From an uncultured Ruminiclostridium sp. (lineage in GTDB: Bacteria > Bacillota > Clostridia > Oscillospirales > Ruminococcaceae), in NCBI GenBank assembly GCA_910585505.1, contig CAJUFF010000028.1:1-23433 (forward strand): 23,433 nt of DNA, given 5' to 3'. Below, in pieces: positions 6,122 to 13,104 of the stretch; position 1 is the first letter of the stretch, and every line of letters begins with the position of its first letter. A program made the translations under genes and the position numbers. The notes under the pieces are model-generated. The model worked only from the letters and a program-made list of their open reading frames with translations. It was not told where the DNA came from and did not search any database.

Positions 6122-7306
6122 TTATCTCAGCGCCTCTATCGGCCTGAGTCTTGCCGCCTTCAACGCCGGATACACCCCAAAGAGCGCTCCCATTATAACC
6201 GAAAAGCTAAACGCTGATATCACGCTTCCCACCGGCAGCACAAATTCCACACCCAGAATCAGACATCCCGCAAGGCAGGCGCCCAATCCCGCCGCGATTC
6301 CCGCCATACTGCCAAACGCCGTAAGCAGCACGCTTTCCAAAAGAAACTCTGTCATTATATCCATATTCCCCGCGCCGATAGATTTTTTTATGCCTATTTC
6401 CCTCGTTCTTTCTCCCACGCTGACCAGCATGGCGGTCATCACGGTTATTCCCGATACCACAAGGCTTATTCCGGCTATAAGGGAAAGAACCGTTGTGATA
6501 ATGCTTAAAATGTCCGTCAGTTGCCCCTTCTGGCTCTGAAAATTGTTTATTACCAGACCGTCGGCGCTGTCCTTAAGGCTGTTTACCTCTGCCGTAAGGG
6601 TTTGCGCCAAACCTTCGTCAGCCGCGTCCTTTTCAAGAAGAAGCGCTATCTTATCAAAGCTGGTTTTGCCCACTATGTCCTGCATGGTACTGTAAGGCAG
6701 ATATACAAAATCTGGTATTATTCCCGACATAACGCTTTGAAGTCCCGTTATTCCGGATTTTGCTATCCCAACAATCAAAAACTCACGATAGCTTCCGCCC
6801 AAGAGAAGACTTATTTTTTTACCCACAATATTGCTTCTTCCATAGCTTTCTTCTGCCAGAACCTCGTCTATTACGCAAACCGACGCATGATTCTCCACGT
6901 CGTGATCGTCAATAAGCCTTCCGTGAACCGCTTCTATCGAAATAATGTCCTTAGCGTCCTGATCCACGCCCCATGCATAGCAATTCAAAAATATGCCCAA
7001 AATTTTTGCCTTGCTCATGGCTCCCATAAGAGGCATGGCCTTATTAACTCCGTTCAATTCTCCGAAGGCCGTCACGTCGTCATCGGTAAGACTAATCCCG
7101 CCGCTTGTGCCCGCCGTCTCTACCATCGCGGAGTTTATCCCCATGGTCAGCATGGTGGAATTTATTTCCTGTGTACCCACGGAGCCTATTCCGGATATTA
7201 CCACCACCGCAAATACTCCCACCGCCACACTGCACAATGTCAGCAATGAACGGCTTTTGCCTCTTTTAATGCTGCGAAGAGCCGATATCGCTTTGCTTCC
7301 TGTCAT
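6122..7306 (-). CDS. MacB/FtsX-type ABC transporter permease
   Basis: This 394-aa membrane protein has the MacB-family layout. There is one transmembrane helix at about residues 20-42, then a large extracytoplasmic MacB_PCD-type domain (about 45-260), then three C-terminal transmembrane helices of the FtsX domain. The signature ERTREIGIKKSIGAG precedes the third helix pair, and the protein ends in YPALKAARLRPIEALR, both typical of this class. Such permeases work by mechanotransmission with a LolD/MacB-like ATPase, often with an adaptor protein, to export peptides or antibiotics or to remodel the envelope. The ATP-binding partner is encoded immediately upstream (7539-8204), separated by a large palindrome. 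The start ATG at 7306 follows GAAGGGAAAC. The substrate is unknown. Confidence 0.92.
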   Translation of the reverse strand: MTGSKAISALRSIKRGKSRSLLTLCSVAVGVFAVVVISGIGSVGTQEINSTMLTMGINSAMVETAGTSGGISLTDDDVTAFGELNGVNKAMPLMGAMSKAKILGIFLNCYAWGVDQDAKDIISIEAVHGRLIDDHDVENHASVCVIDEVLAEESYGRSNIVGKKISLLLGGSYREFLIVGIAKSGITGLQSVMSGIIPDFVYLPYSTMQDIVGKTSFDKIALLLEKDAADEGLAQTLTAEVNSLKDSADGLVINNFQSQKGQLTDILSIITTVLSLIAGISLVVSGITVMTAMLVSVGERTREIGIKKSIGAGNMDIMTEFLLESVLLTAFGSMAGIAAGLGACLAGCLILGVEFVLPVGSVISAFSFSVIMGALFGVYPALKAARLRPIEALR

Positions 7307-7341
7307 ATTATGTTTCCCTTCGTTAATTTTTTTTATATTTA

Positions 7342-7530
7342 CCTGAATCCGCAGAACTCAAATTATAAAACATCTATTATAAGCTTTCATAATAGAAAAA
7401 AATAAGATTTTTAACATCATAAATTTTGCACCTCTTTGGTGAAGAAATTTTACAGAAAATTTATGCTAATCTTCCTTTTTATAACGCGGTTTTTTAATGC
7501 TTCTAATAGTTTGAGTTTTGCGGATTCAGG
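7342..7530. mobile_element. Element D: ~189-bp near-complete palindrome between ABC ATPase and permease genes
   Basis: The left end CCTGAATCCGCAGAACTCAA (from 7342) and the right end TTGAGTTTTGCGGATTCAGG (to 7530) are reverse complements at all but one of 20 positions. Pairing recurs through the middle, with perfect CATAAATTTT (7418-7427) and AAAATTTATG (7456-7465) arms around the centre. The element fills nearly the whole 232-base gap, ending 8 bases from the ATPase stop codon. It has no coding capacity. It is best read as a MITE-like or REP-like insertion that would fold into a long hairpin in the polycistronic mRNA. Its ends differ from elements A-C. Confidence 0.65.
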
Positions 7531-7538
7531 ATTTATTT

Positions 7539-8204
7539 TTATACAATTACTTTTCCGTCGGATATCCGTATCTGTCTGTCCGCCGTCATAGCCGCCTTTT
7601 CGTCATGGGTAATAAGTACCACCGTTTTTCCGATGCGGTTCAATCCGTGCAGCATTTCCATTACATCCGTTCCCGAACGGCTGTCCAGATTTCCGCAGGG
7701 CTCGTCTGCCAATATAAGAGGAGCGTCGGCGGCAAAGGCGCGGGCTATCGCCACTCTTTGCTGCTGCCCGCCCGAAAGCTCCGAGGGAAGATGATTTGCT
7801 CTTTTGGCAAGTCCCACCGCTTCCAAAGCCTCCGCCACCGTTCTTTTCCGTACGGACGGTTCGGTTTTTCGATATATAAGGGGTAATTCCACGTTTTCAG
7901 CGGCGGTAAGCGAAGGAATAAGATTGAACCCTTGAAAGACAAAGCTTATTTTTCTGCTGCGTATACGGCTTAGCTCTCCGGAGCCCAGAAGGGAGATATC
8001 CGATCCGTCAAGGGTGTACTTTCCCTCGGTGGGGATATCGAGACAGCCAATAATATTCATCAACGTTGTTTTTCCCGATCCGGAAGCACCCACAATGGAG
8101 ATGAACTCCCCGTCCTTTATTTCCAGAGATATTCCGTCCAGCGCCTTTACCTTTACTCCGCCGTCCGTTGAATATATCTTAGTGAGATTCTCCGTTATTA
8201 TCAT
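7539..8204 (-). CDS. ABC transporter ATP-binding protein (LolD/MacB type)
   Basis: This 221-aa nucleotide-binding subunit powers the permease encoded at 6122-7306. It has Walker A GASGSGKT at residues 39-46, the signature LSGGQQQRVAIARAF, Walker B LILADEP and the switch histidine in LITHD. The length is normal for the LolD/MacB/FtsE class. The start ATG at 8204 is chosen because AGGAGGATAAAG lies directly before it; an in-frame ATG 24 bases upstream lacks such a site. The gene start overlaps the end of the small Cys-rich gene by 26 bases, suggesting translational coupling. Confidence 0.94.
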   Translation of the reverse strand: MIITENLTKIYSTDGGVKVKALDGISLEIKDGEFISIVGASGSGKTTLMNIIGCLDIPTEGKYTLDGSDISLLGSGELSRIRSRKISFVFQGFNLIPSLTAAENVELPLIYRKTEPSVRKRTVAEALEAVGLAKRANHLPSELSGGQQQRVAIARAFAADAPLILADEPCGNLDSRSGTDVMEMLHGLNRIGKTVVLITHDEKAAMTADRQIRISDGKVIV

Positions 8205-8337
8205 CTTTATCCTCCTTTTTTTCGTCAAAGTAAACGCAGGGTGAGGAAATAACGTCCGTTATCCTTCCATATTCGTCCAGACAGCAGTATCCGTCCTTTT
8301 GATGCTTACAGTTTTCGCTGCACAATATAAGATTCAT
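8179..8337 (-). CDS. Small Cys-rich protein of unknown function
   Basis: This 52-aa protein is MNLILCSENCKHQKDGYC followed by C, then an acidic, hydrophilic C-terminus. Cysteines lie at 6, 10, 18, 19 and 34. The C-x3-C spacing and the later Cys residues suggest metal binding, and similar small Cys-patterned proteins are scattered in Clostridia, but I know no function. The start ATG at 8337 follows AAAGGAAGT with good spacing; an upstream in-frame ATG has no such site. It is the first gene of the ABC operon and overlaps the ATPase gene by 26 bases. Confidence 0.7.
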   Translation of the reverse strand: MNLILCSENCKHQKDGYCCLDEYGRITDVISSPCVYFDEKKEDKDDNNGESH

Positions 8338-8392
8338 TGTGTTTGACTTCCTTTCGTTTATTTCAAAAAATATTCTGTACTTCAAATTTGTG

Positions 8393-8420
8393 TTTATACC
8401 AAAATTATCTTGTTTGTCCC
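8393..8420 (-). promoter_or_regulatory. Possible promoter of the Cys-rich/ABC operon
   Basis: On the minus strand, -10 TATAAA (8398-8393) is preceded by TGG, an extended -10 arrangement. A weak -35 GGGACA (8420-8415) lies 16 bases upstream. The extended -10 is the main support. Confidence 0.45.
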
Positions 8421-8428
8421 GGAATTAT

Positions 8429-8444
8429 CCGAAAAATTTTTCGG
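8429..8444. promoter_or_regulatory. Perfect 16-bp palindrome, possible operator in the divergent region
   Basis: CCGAAAAATTTTTCGG is perfectly self-complementary. It sits directly upstream of the predicted -35 of the ABC operon, between that operon and the divergent adaptor gene. Position suggests a dimeric regulator binding site serving both directions, but no regulator gene is present in the window. Confidence 0.4.
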
Positions 8445-8505
8445 GAAACTTTTAGTGAATAACACGGTAACATTTTGGTAAAATATTAAAGCGCAGTTTA
8501 AACAA

Positions 8506-8557
8506 GCTGCCGGAATTGCTAAGCGATTCCAAGGTTTTGCGGGGAATATCCGGCAGC
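8506..8557. repeat. GCTGCCGGAATTG-family palindrome
   Basis: The left arm GCTGCCGG (8506-8513) pairs with CCGGCAGC (8550-8557), and an inner GGAAT/ATTCC pairing is possible. The left half matches the hairpin at 3767-3797 over GCTGCCGGAATTG, TAAGC and ATTCC. It lies 15 bases from MITE-like element A. Confidence 0.6.
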
Positions 8558-8571
8558 AGTTATAGAAATTA

Positions 8572-8734
8572 AGAACCTATCTTCACAAGATTTGTGCGTG
8601 GGTTTTCGAGCAAATGTTGTCGAGAGCAAGGCGGAAAGCCAAAGGAATACCTGACGTATTTCAAGGATTTCCAACGCGGTCGTTTGCAAAATTTGCCGAA
8701 AAGACACGTTAAATATCATGTGAAGGCAGGTTCT
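8572..8734. mobile_element. MITE-like element A (163 bp), upstream of the adaptor gene
   Basis: The terminal inverted repeats AGAACCTATCTTCACA (8572-8587) and TGTGAAGGCAGGTTCT (8719-8734) match at 14 of 16 positions. In the plus direction the interior reads TTTTCGAGCA, TTGTCGAGAG, AAGGC, GGAAA, ATTTCAAGGATTT, AACG and CAAAATTTGCCGAAAA. The same motifs occur in order in element B (minus strand of 10854-11020). A minus-strand reading frame and a plus-strand frame cross it, but neither looks protein-coding. It ends 21 bases before the ATG of the adaptor gene. Confidence 0.7.
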
Positions 8735-8755
8735 AAAGGAAAGGAAAACAGAAAA

Positions 8756-9445
8756 ATGGCAAAAAGCAAGAAAATTTTTTCCATACTTAAAACCGTTTTA
8801 ATAGCCGCTCTTATTTTTTCGGCGGGATATATCGCTTTTGCGGTTCCAGAAGCGGCGGAAACCTTTATGCCTGTGGTGAGAACCATCGGCCTTGAAGCCT
8901 GCGAATATAAGCCGTATGTTACTGCCAAGGGAGGTATTGTCAGAAGAGGAGAACAATTCTGCGCGGTGGTAGCGGTAAACGAGGCGGACATTGCGCGGGT
9001 GGAAACAGGACAGAGCGTTATTTTATCCGGCGCGGCCTTCCCCGATGGCAGCTATTCGGGAACTGTAAGCAGTATTTCCGATACGGCGTATACTTCGGCG
9101 TTAAGCTCTGTGTCGGCGCCCGAAACCGTGGTGGACGTTGTTGTTTTAATCGAGGAAGGGGATACCTCAAAGCTTCGGGTGGGATATTCGGTAACAGCTC
9201 AGCTCAAGACGGGAGAGGAAAGGATGCTTAATATGCTGCCTTATTCGGCCATATGTCAGGACGATAAGGGGGAATATGTGTATATTTTAAAGGATAATAC
9301 GGCGGTAAGACGCGATATAGTGACGGGTGTGGAACTGTCGGACAAGACGGAAATCGTTTCGGGAGTTACCGCAGCAGATAAAGTGCTCAGTTCACCGGAA
9401 CTGGTTTATGACGGAGGGAGAGTGAGAGTGAATTCCGCAGATTGA
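8756..9445 (+). CDS. Short HlyD/MacA-like adaptor (membrane-fusion-type) protein
   Basis: This 229-aa protein has a single N-terminal membrane anchor (about residues 9-29), then a region matching the beta-barrel of membrane-fusion/adaptor proteins. The tell-tale stretch is VAVNEADIARVETGQSVILS followed by the F/Y-x-G-x-V-x-x-I pattern. A C-terminal membrane-proximal-like part includes LPYSAICQDDKGEYVYIL. The coiled-coil hairpin and the first half of the lipoyl domain seen in MacA/HlyD (usually over 350 aa) are missing, as suits a Gram-positive cell without an outer membrane. The start ATG at 8756 follows AAAGGAAAGG; the longer open frame upstream simply reads through element A. It is divergent from the ABC operon and probably works with it. 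Confidence 0.8.
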   Translation: MAKSKKIFSILKTVLIAALIFSAGYIAFAVPEAAETFMPVVRTIGLEACEYKPYVTAKGGIVRRGEQFCAVVAVNEADIARVETGQSVILSGAAFPDGSYSGTVSSISDTAYTSALSSVSAPETVVDVVVLIEEGDTSKLRVGYSVTAQLKTGEERMLNMLPYSAICQDDKGEYVYILKDNTAVRRDIVTGVELSDKTEIVSGVTAADKVLSSPELVYDGGRVRVNSAD

Positions 9446-9461
9446 TGTTCCGAAAAAACAG

Positions 9462-9511
9462 AAAAAACCCGACCTTCAAATCAACGGATTTGTCAAAGGT
9501 TGGGTTTTTTT
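9462..9511. terminator. Bidirectional terminator between adaptor and nucleotidyltransferase genes
   Basis: AAAAAACCCGACCTT (from about 9462) pairs with AAGGTTGGGTTTTTT (to 9510) with one G-T mismatch. A smaller nested stem, CAAATC/GATTTG, lies inside. T-runs follow on both strands. It serves the convergent adaptor (plus) and nucleotidyltransferase (minus) genes. Confidence 0.88.
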
Positions 9512-9532
9512 AATATTTACATATTATTTAAT

Positions 9533-9583
9533 ACTATTTGAAAATCATATTAGAGAAATTGAAAATATGGGGTTTCAAATAGT
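9533..9583. repeat. 11-bp palindrome ACTATTTGAAA
   Basis: ACTATTTGAAA (9533-9543) and TTTCAAATAGT (9573-9583) are perfect complements around a 29-base AT-rich loop. The element lies in the 3' region of the nucleotidyltransferase gene; no T-run follows. The rest of 9512-9665 shows nothing recognisable. Confidence 0.45.
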
Positions 9584-9665
9584 GCTTTGGGAGTAATTCT
9601 TTTTCAATCTATTATCTGTAAGATTAAAGTTTAGAACTGTAAAATTTAAATGATACCGATCCTTC

Positions 9666-10490
9666 TTAAACCGTGAGTATTCTAAGCCAATATTTTTTTA
9701 TTTCGTTAAGATCACCGATATGTTTTTTAGTATCAATACTTAAATCCTCAATATCCGTTTTAAAATACTCAATTCCTTTAAGTACATTGGATTTATTCAC
9801 TTGAAAATCCGTGCAGCAAAAATAATTTTTCAAGTGCTCCTGTTTTTCTTTTGGAATAAAATTAAGCTTATTTGCTTCTCCGCCCCATTTTATATTATCA
9901 TAAAAAGAAAGTAAAAGGGAAGCGTGAGCGTCAAAGAGCGTTCTCATCACATAGTGGAGCTTAAAGTAATCATTTCTGGCAATATATTTTGCGCTCATAT
10001 ATAAATGATAGAGATAAATTGTTATAAACTCGTTTGGATTTCCGCTGCGGAAGCATCCGTGAGGACAGCTTTCGCACAGAGCATTGATTTGACCGTACGG
10101 ATCAAACAGGATATCTTTTTCCGACAGATCGGTGTAATGAATTTTGCATATAAAGTCGTCTTTTCTGTCATTGTTGATAAGAAAAATATCAAGCTGGAAA
10201 ATGTTGTCATCCTTTTTTATAAGATAACCGTTATTGATTATTGAATCTCCGTTAAACTCTTCCTCATAACAAAGAAGTACGTCATCGCATATCTGTAAAA
10301 TTAAAGTTTCAAGTTTATTTTCCGTTTTTTTAAATTTACTTCCATTGATTAAAAAAACAATATCGGCGTCGGAATATTCATCGGACATATCGCGGGCAGA
10401 CGAGCCGAAGCTCCATGCACCAATTACTCCTTCATTGTTTTTCATGACTTCGAGATAATTTTCCGTAATTTTTGTCAGATCGTGGTTCAT
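9666..10490 (-). CDS. Nucleotidyltransferase, aminoglycoside-adenylyltransferase-like
   Basis: This 274-aa protein has a polymerase-beta-type nucleotidyltransferase core. GSSARDMSDEYSDADIVF (from G29) gives the G-S-x(n)-D-x-D pattern with D41 and D43, and D101 in FQLDIFL is a likely third metal ligand. The C-terminal half is helical and resembles that of AadK/AadE-like enzymes, which adenylylate aminoglycosides; it also contains a CESCPHGCF segment. The actual substrate is unknown, and resistance should not be assumed. The start ATG at 10490 follows AAAAGGAAAC; a longer open frame upstream overlaps the preceding gene in another frame and has no support. It lies 20 bases downstream of a membrane-protein gene in a two-gene operon. 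Confidence 0.8.
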   Translation of the reverse strand: MNHDLTKITENYLEVMKNNEGVIGAWSFGSSARDMSDEYSDADIVFLINGSKFKKTENKLETLILQICDDVLLCYEEEFNGDSIINNGYLIKKDDNIFQLDIFLINNDRKDDFICKIHYTDLSEKDILFDPYGQINALCESCPHGCFRSGNPNEFITIYLYHLYMSAKYIARNDYFKLHYVMRTLFDAHASLLLSFYDNIKWGGEANKLNFIPKEKQEHLKNYFCCTDFQVNKSNVLKGIEYFKTDIEDLSIDTKKHIGDLNEIKKYWLRILTV

Positions 10491-10510
10491 AGCTTTTTGT
10501 TTCCTTTTAT

Positions 10511-10825
10511 TTAAAATATAATAAATCCCGTTACCAATAAAGCGGTTATGATAAAGCGAATTATGTGGTGAACTGCGTGAAAATTCCCGCTTTTCTTTCC
10601 GTTGATAAAGGCAGCCGCGCATATGGCAAGACCGCCGACGGTTGCCGCAATCCAGCCGTAAGGTATTTTCAGAATATGCAGAAAAATTGCCGCAATCAGA
10701 ATAACACCTCCGATAAGCATTATAAGAGAGACTGTTATTTTCCCGGAGGTTTTCATCTGGATCAAGGCGGCAATGGAGGATAAAATCGCGTATATAACCG
10801 TTACGGTGTAAACAGCGTATATCAT
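10511..10825 (-). CDS. Small integral membrane protein of unknown function
   Basis: This is a 104-aa hydrophobic protein with about four predicted transmembrane helices: roughly residues 4-22, 30-50, 57-75 and 86-104. The loop GKKSGNFHAVHH sits before the last helix. I do not recognise a family. The start ATG at 10825 follows AAGGAAAGG with good spacing. It is the first gene of an operon with the nucleotidyltransferase. Element B lies 28 bases upstream of its ATG, between it and the predicted promoter at 11073-11101. Confidence 0.72.
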   Translation of the reverse strand: MIYAVYTVTVIYAILSSIAALIQMKTSGKITVSLIMLIGGVILIAAIFLHILKIPYGWIAATVGGLAICAAAFINGKKSGNFHAVHHIIRFIITALLVTGFIIF

Positions 10826-10853
10826 TTTAATATCCTTTCCTTATGTAAAATAT

Positions 10854-11020
10854 TTAGAGCGTGTTCACATAAAGCTCAGCACGCATATTTTCGGCAAATT
10901 TTGCTGCCTGCTTCGTTAAAATTTTTTGAAATATGATAATATTTCCGCAAAATTTTGCCTTACAGACAACAAAATTATGCTCGAAAATATTCATACTGAT
11001 TTTATGTGAACACGCTCTAA
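10854..11020. mobile_element. MITE-like element B (167 bp) with perfect 20-bp terminal inverted repeats
   Basis: Positions 10854-10873 (TTAGAGCGTGTTCACATAAA) are the exact reverse complement of 11001-11020. The interior shares an ordered set of motifs with element A. On the minus strand these are TTTTCGAGCA, TTGTTGTC, AAGGC, GCGGAAA, ATTTCAA, AACG and CAAAATTTGCCGAAAA. It is non-coding. The ends could be flanked by a TA duplication (TA-GAGC...GCTC-TA), as expected for IS630/mariner-type MITEs. Confidence 0.8.
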
Positions 11021-11072
11021 TTCTGTCAAAATTTACTGTTTCGTATTCAATACCCTCTGAATGGTGATTACA

Positions 11073-11101
11073 ATTATATCATAAAGCTTTCCGTATTTCA
11101 A
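11073..11101 (-). promoter_or_regulatory. SigmaA-type promoter for the membrane protein/nucleotidyltransferase operon
   Basis: On the minus strand, -35 TTGAAA (11101-11096) and -10 TATAAT (11078-11073) are spaced by 17 bases. Element B lies between this promoter and the first gene, so the ~240-base leader would contain the whole element. Confidence 0.75.
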
Positions 11102-11240
11102 GAAAAACCGGATAAAAATTTCCGTTAATAAATACAACTAAACCAATTATACTTCTAAAATAATATATTTATGTTGCATAAATTATATAAACACAGATTC
11201 TAATTTGTAGTTGTGAAAATTATATCAGTATAAAAACAAG

Positions 11241-11267
11241 AGCGGCACCGCAATCAGCAATGCCGCT
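11241..11267 (-). terminator. Terminator of the hydrogenase operon
   Basis: AGCGGCA (11241-11247) pairs with TGCCGCT (11261-11267). On the minus strand the hairpin is followed by CTTGTTTTTAT. It lies about 65 bases past the hydrogenase catalytic subunit stop codon. Between 11102 and 11240 nothing else is evident. Confidence 0.7.
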
Positions 11268-11331
11268 TCGTTTATTTTTATATTATCCGTAGATTATCAT
11301 AATTATTTAAGCCGAAAACTTTTCGTCTTTA

Positions 11332-13083
11332 TTACTTAATCAAATCGGAAGCCTTATAAGAAGTATGCAGAACCTCATGCGCCTTATGGCTGCCCGGTTC
11401 TCCGAGGAATCTCTCGTATACTTCCTTAATGTCGGGGCTTTCATGGGACTTTCTGAGAGGTCTGCTTTCGTCTGCGCCGTAAAGTGCCTTGGCTCTTTCC
11501 GCGCGGATATCGGTAAAGTTGCGAACATCGGCGGGAACGATAACCTGTCCTCCTCCGTTTACACAGCCGCCGGGGCAGGCCATTATTTCGATAAAGGTTA
11601 CGTTAAGCTCTCCGCTCTTAACCTTTTCAAGAAGCGCGCTTGCGTTTTTAAGACCGGAAGCCACGGCAACAGTGATTTCCTTTCCGCCTACGTTATAGGT
11701 GGCGGTCTTTACGCCTTCAACGCCTCTTACCTCCTTGAACTCAACAGGGCTGTTTACGTCCTCTCCGGTGAGTTTCCATACGGCAGTACGGAGCGCGGCT
11801 TCCATAACGCCGCCCGTTGCGCCGAAGATAACCGCCGCTCCGGTGCCTATGCCCAAAGGGCTGTCAAAGGTTTCGTCGGGAAGCTCTCTGAAGCAGAGTC
11901 CCGCCGCATTAATCATTTTAACAAGCTCACGGGTGGTAATGGATATATCAAGATCGGGATAGCCCGAAGCGCTTTGATCCTCTCTGCCTATTTCAAACTT
12001 CTTGGCGGTACAAGGCATTACGGAAACGCTCACTATATTTTGGGGATCAATTCCCATTTTCTGTGCCCAATAAGTCTTTGTAATGGCTCCGTTCATCTGC
12101 TGAGGAGACTTGCAGGAGGAAAGATTGGGGATCATTTCGGGATAGTAAGCTTCACAGTATCTTATCCAGCCGGGAGAACATGAGGTGATCATCGGGAGAA
12201 CTCCGCCGTTCTGTACTCTGTCCAGCAGCTCGGTGGCTTCCTCCATAATTGTGAGGTCGGCGCCGAAGTCAGTGTCAAAAACGGCGTTGAATCCGAGTCT
12301 GCGCAGAGCGGCAGCCATTTTTCCCTCAACGTTGGTGCCCATGGGGTAGCCGAAAGCTTCTCCGATAGAGGCGCGAACGGCGGGGGCGGTCTGTACCACA
12401 ACTACCTTGTCGGGATCGTTGAGAGCCGCCCATACCTTATCGGTGTCGTCCTTTTCGTTTAACGCGCCGGTAGGGCAAACCGCTATGCACTGTCCGCAGG
12501 ATACGCAGGCAGTGTCGGCAAGATCCATATCAAAGGGGCTGCCGATAGTGGTTTTGAAGCCGCGATAGTTTGCGCCTATTACGCCGATTCCCTGTACGTT
12601 TGTACAGGCTGCAATGCAGCGGCGGCAATTTATGCACTTTTCGTTGTCACGGGTCATATGCGCGGCGCTGTCGTCTATTTCATATTCGTTTCTTACGCCG
12701 TCAAAAGCGGGCTCATGCTTTACGCCCAATTCCTGACAAAGAGTCTGTAATTCGCAGTTTCCGCTTCTGGAGCAGTAGAGACATTCCTTTTTGTGATTGC
12801 TGAGGAGAAGCTCAAGGGTCATCTTTCTGCTTTCCAGAACGGCAGGGGAATTGGTGAGTATGTTTTTACCCTCGTCAAATTTTGAAATGGGGTACATACA
12901 GGAGGCAACCAGACTTCTTGCGCCGGTCATTTCAACCACGCAGATACGGCAGGCGCCTATCTCGTTTATATCCTTGAGCCAGCACAGAGTGGGTATACGT
13001 ATGCCGTTTGCCCGCGCCGCTTCAAGTATGGTCGTACCCTCTTCAACGGAACATTCGATACCGTTAATTTTTATATTAACCAT
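11332..13083 (-). CDS. hndD: [FeFe] hydrogenase catalytic subunit (HndD/HydA type)
   Basis: This 583-aa protein catalyses 2H+ + 2e- to H2 at an H-cluster, in the cytoplasmic multimeric hydrogenase. Its domains are, in order: a 2Fe-2S ferredoxin (C34, C45, C48, C62); a His-Cys3 4Fe-4S site (H97, C101, C104, C110); a two-cluster ferredoxin (C150/153/156/160 and C193/196/199/203); and the H domain with TSCSPGW (C302), MPCTAKK (C358) and MACPGGC (C503, C507). All H-cluster ligands are intact. A small-subunit-like C-terminal tail is present. The length and domain order fit the M3-type HndD/HydA subunits of NAD(P)-linked, usually bifurcating, hydrogenases. The start ATG at 13083 follows AAAGGAATTG. 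It is the last gene of the operon, 21 bases after the NuoF-like gene. Confidence 0.96.
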   Translation of the reverse strand: MVNIKINGIECSVEEGTTILEAARANGIRIPTLCWLKDINEIGACRICVVEMTGARSLVASCMYPISKFDEGKNILTNSPAVLESRKMTLELLLSNHKKECLYCSRSGNCELQTLCQELGVKHEPAFDGVRNEYEIDDSAAHMTRDNEKCINCRRCIAACTNVQGIGVIGANYRGFKTTIGSPFDMDLADTACVSCGQCIAVCPTGALNEKDDTDKVWAALNDPDKVVVVQTAPAVRASIGEAFGYPMGTNVEGKMAAALRRLGFNAVFDTDFGADLTIMEEATELLDRVQNGGVLPMITSCSPGWIRYCEAYYPEMIPNLSSCKSPQQMNGAITKTYWAQKMGIDPQNIVSVSVMPCTAKKFEIGREDQSASGYPDLDISITTRELVKMINAAGLCFRELPDETFDSPLGIGTGAAVIFGATGGVMEAALRTAVWKLTGEDVNSPVEFKEVRGVEGVKTATYNVGGKEITVAVASGLKNASALLEKVKSGELNVTFIEIMACPGGCVNGGGQVIVPADVRNFTDIRAERAKALYGADESRPLRKSHESPDIKEVYERFLGEPGSHKAHEVLHTSYKASDLIK

Positions 13084-13104
13084 AATAGTAACAATTCCTT
13101 TCTA

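Noticed and set aside
8594..8755. N-terminal extension of the adaptor protein (54 extra residues)
   Set aside because: The extension reads through MITE-like element A. The ATG at 8756 has a ribosome binding site and begins a proper membrane anchor.
9610..9635. Similarity between ATCTGTAAGATTAAAGTTT and a segment inside the nucleotidyltransferase gene (about 10289-10310)
   Set aside because: One near-match of about 19 AT-rich bases without flanking similarity is compatible with chance.
9666..10490. Firm call as an aminoglycoside resistance gene
   Set aside because: The nucleotidyltransferase core and a helical C-terminal half are seen, but the family is broad and no substrate-specific motif is recognisable.
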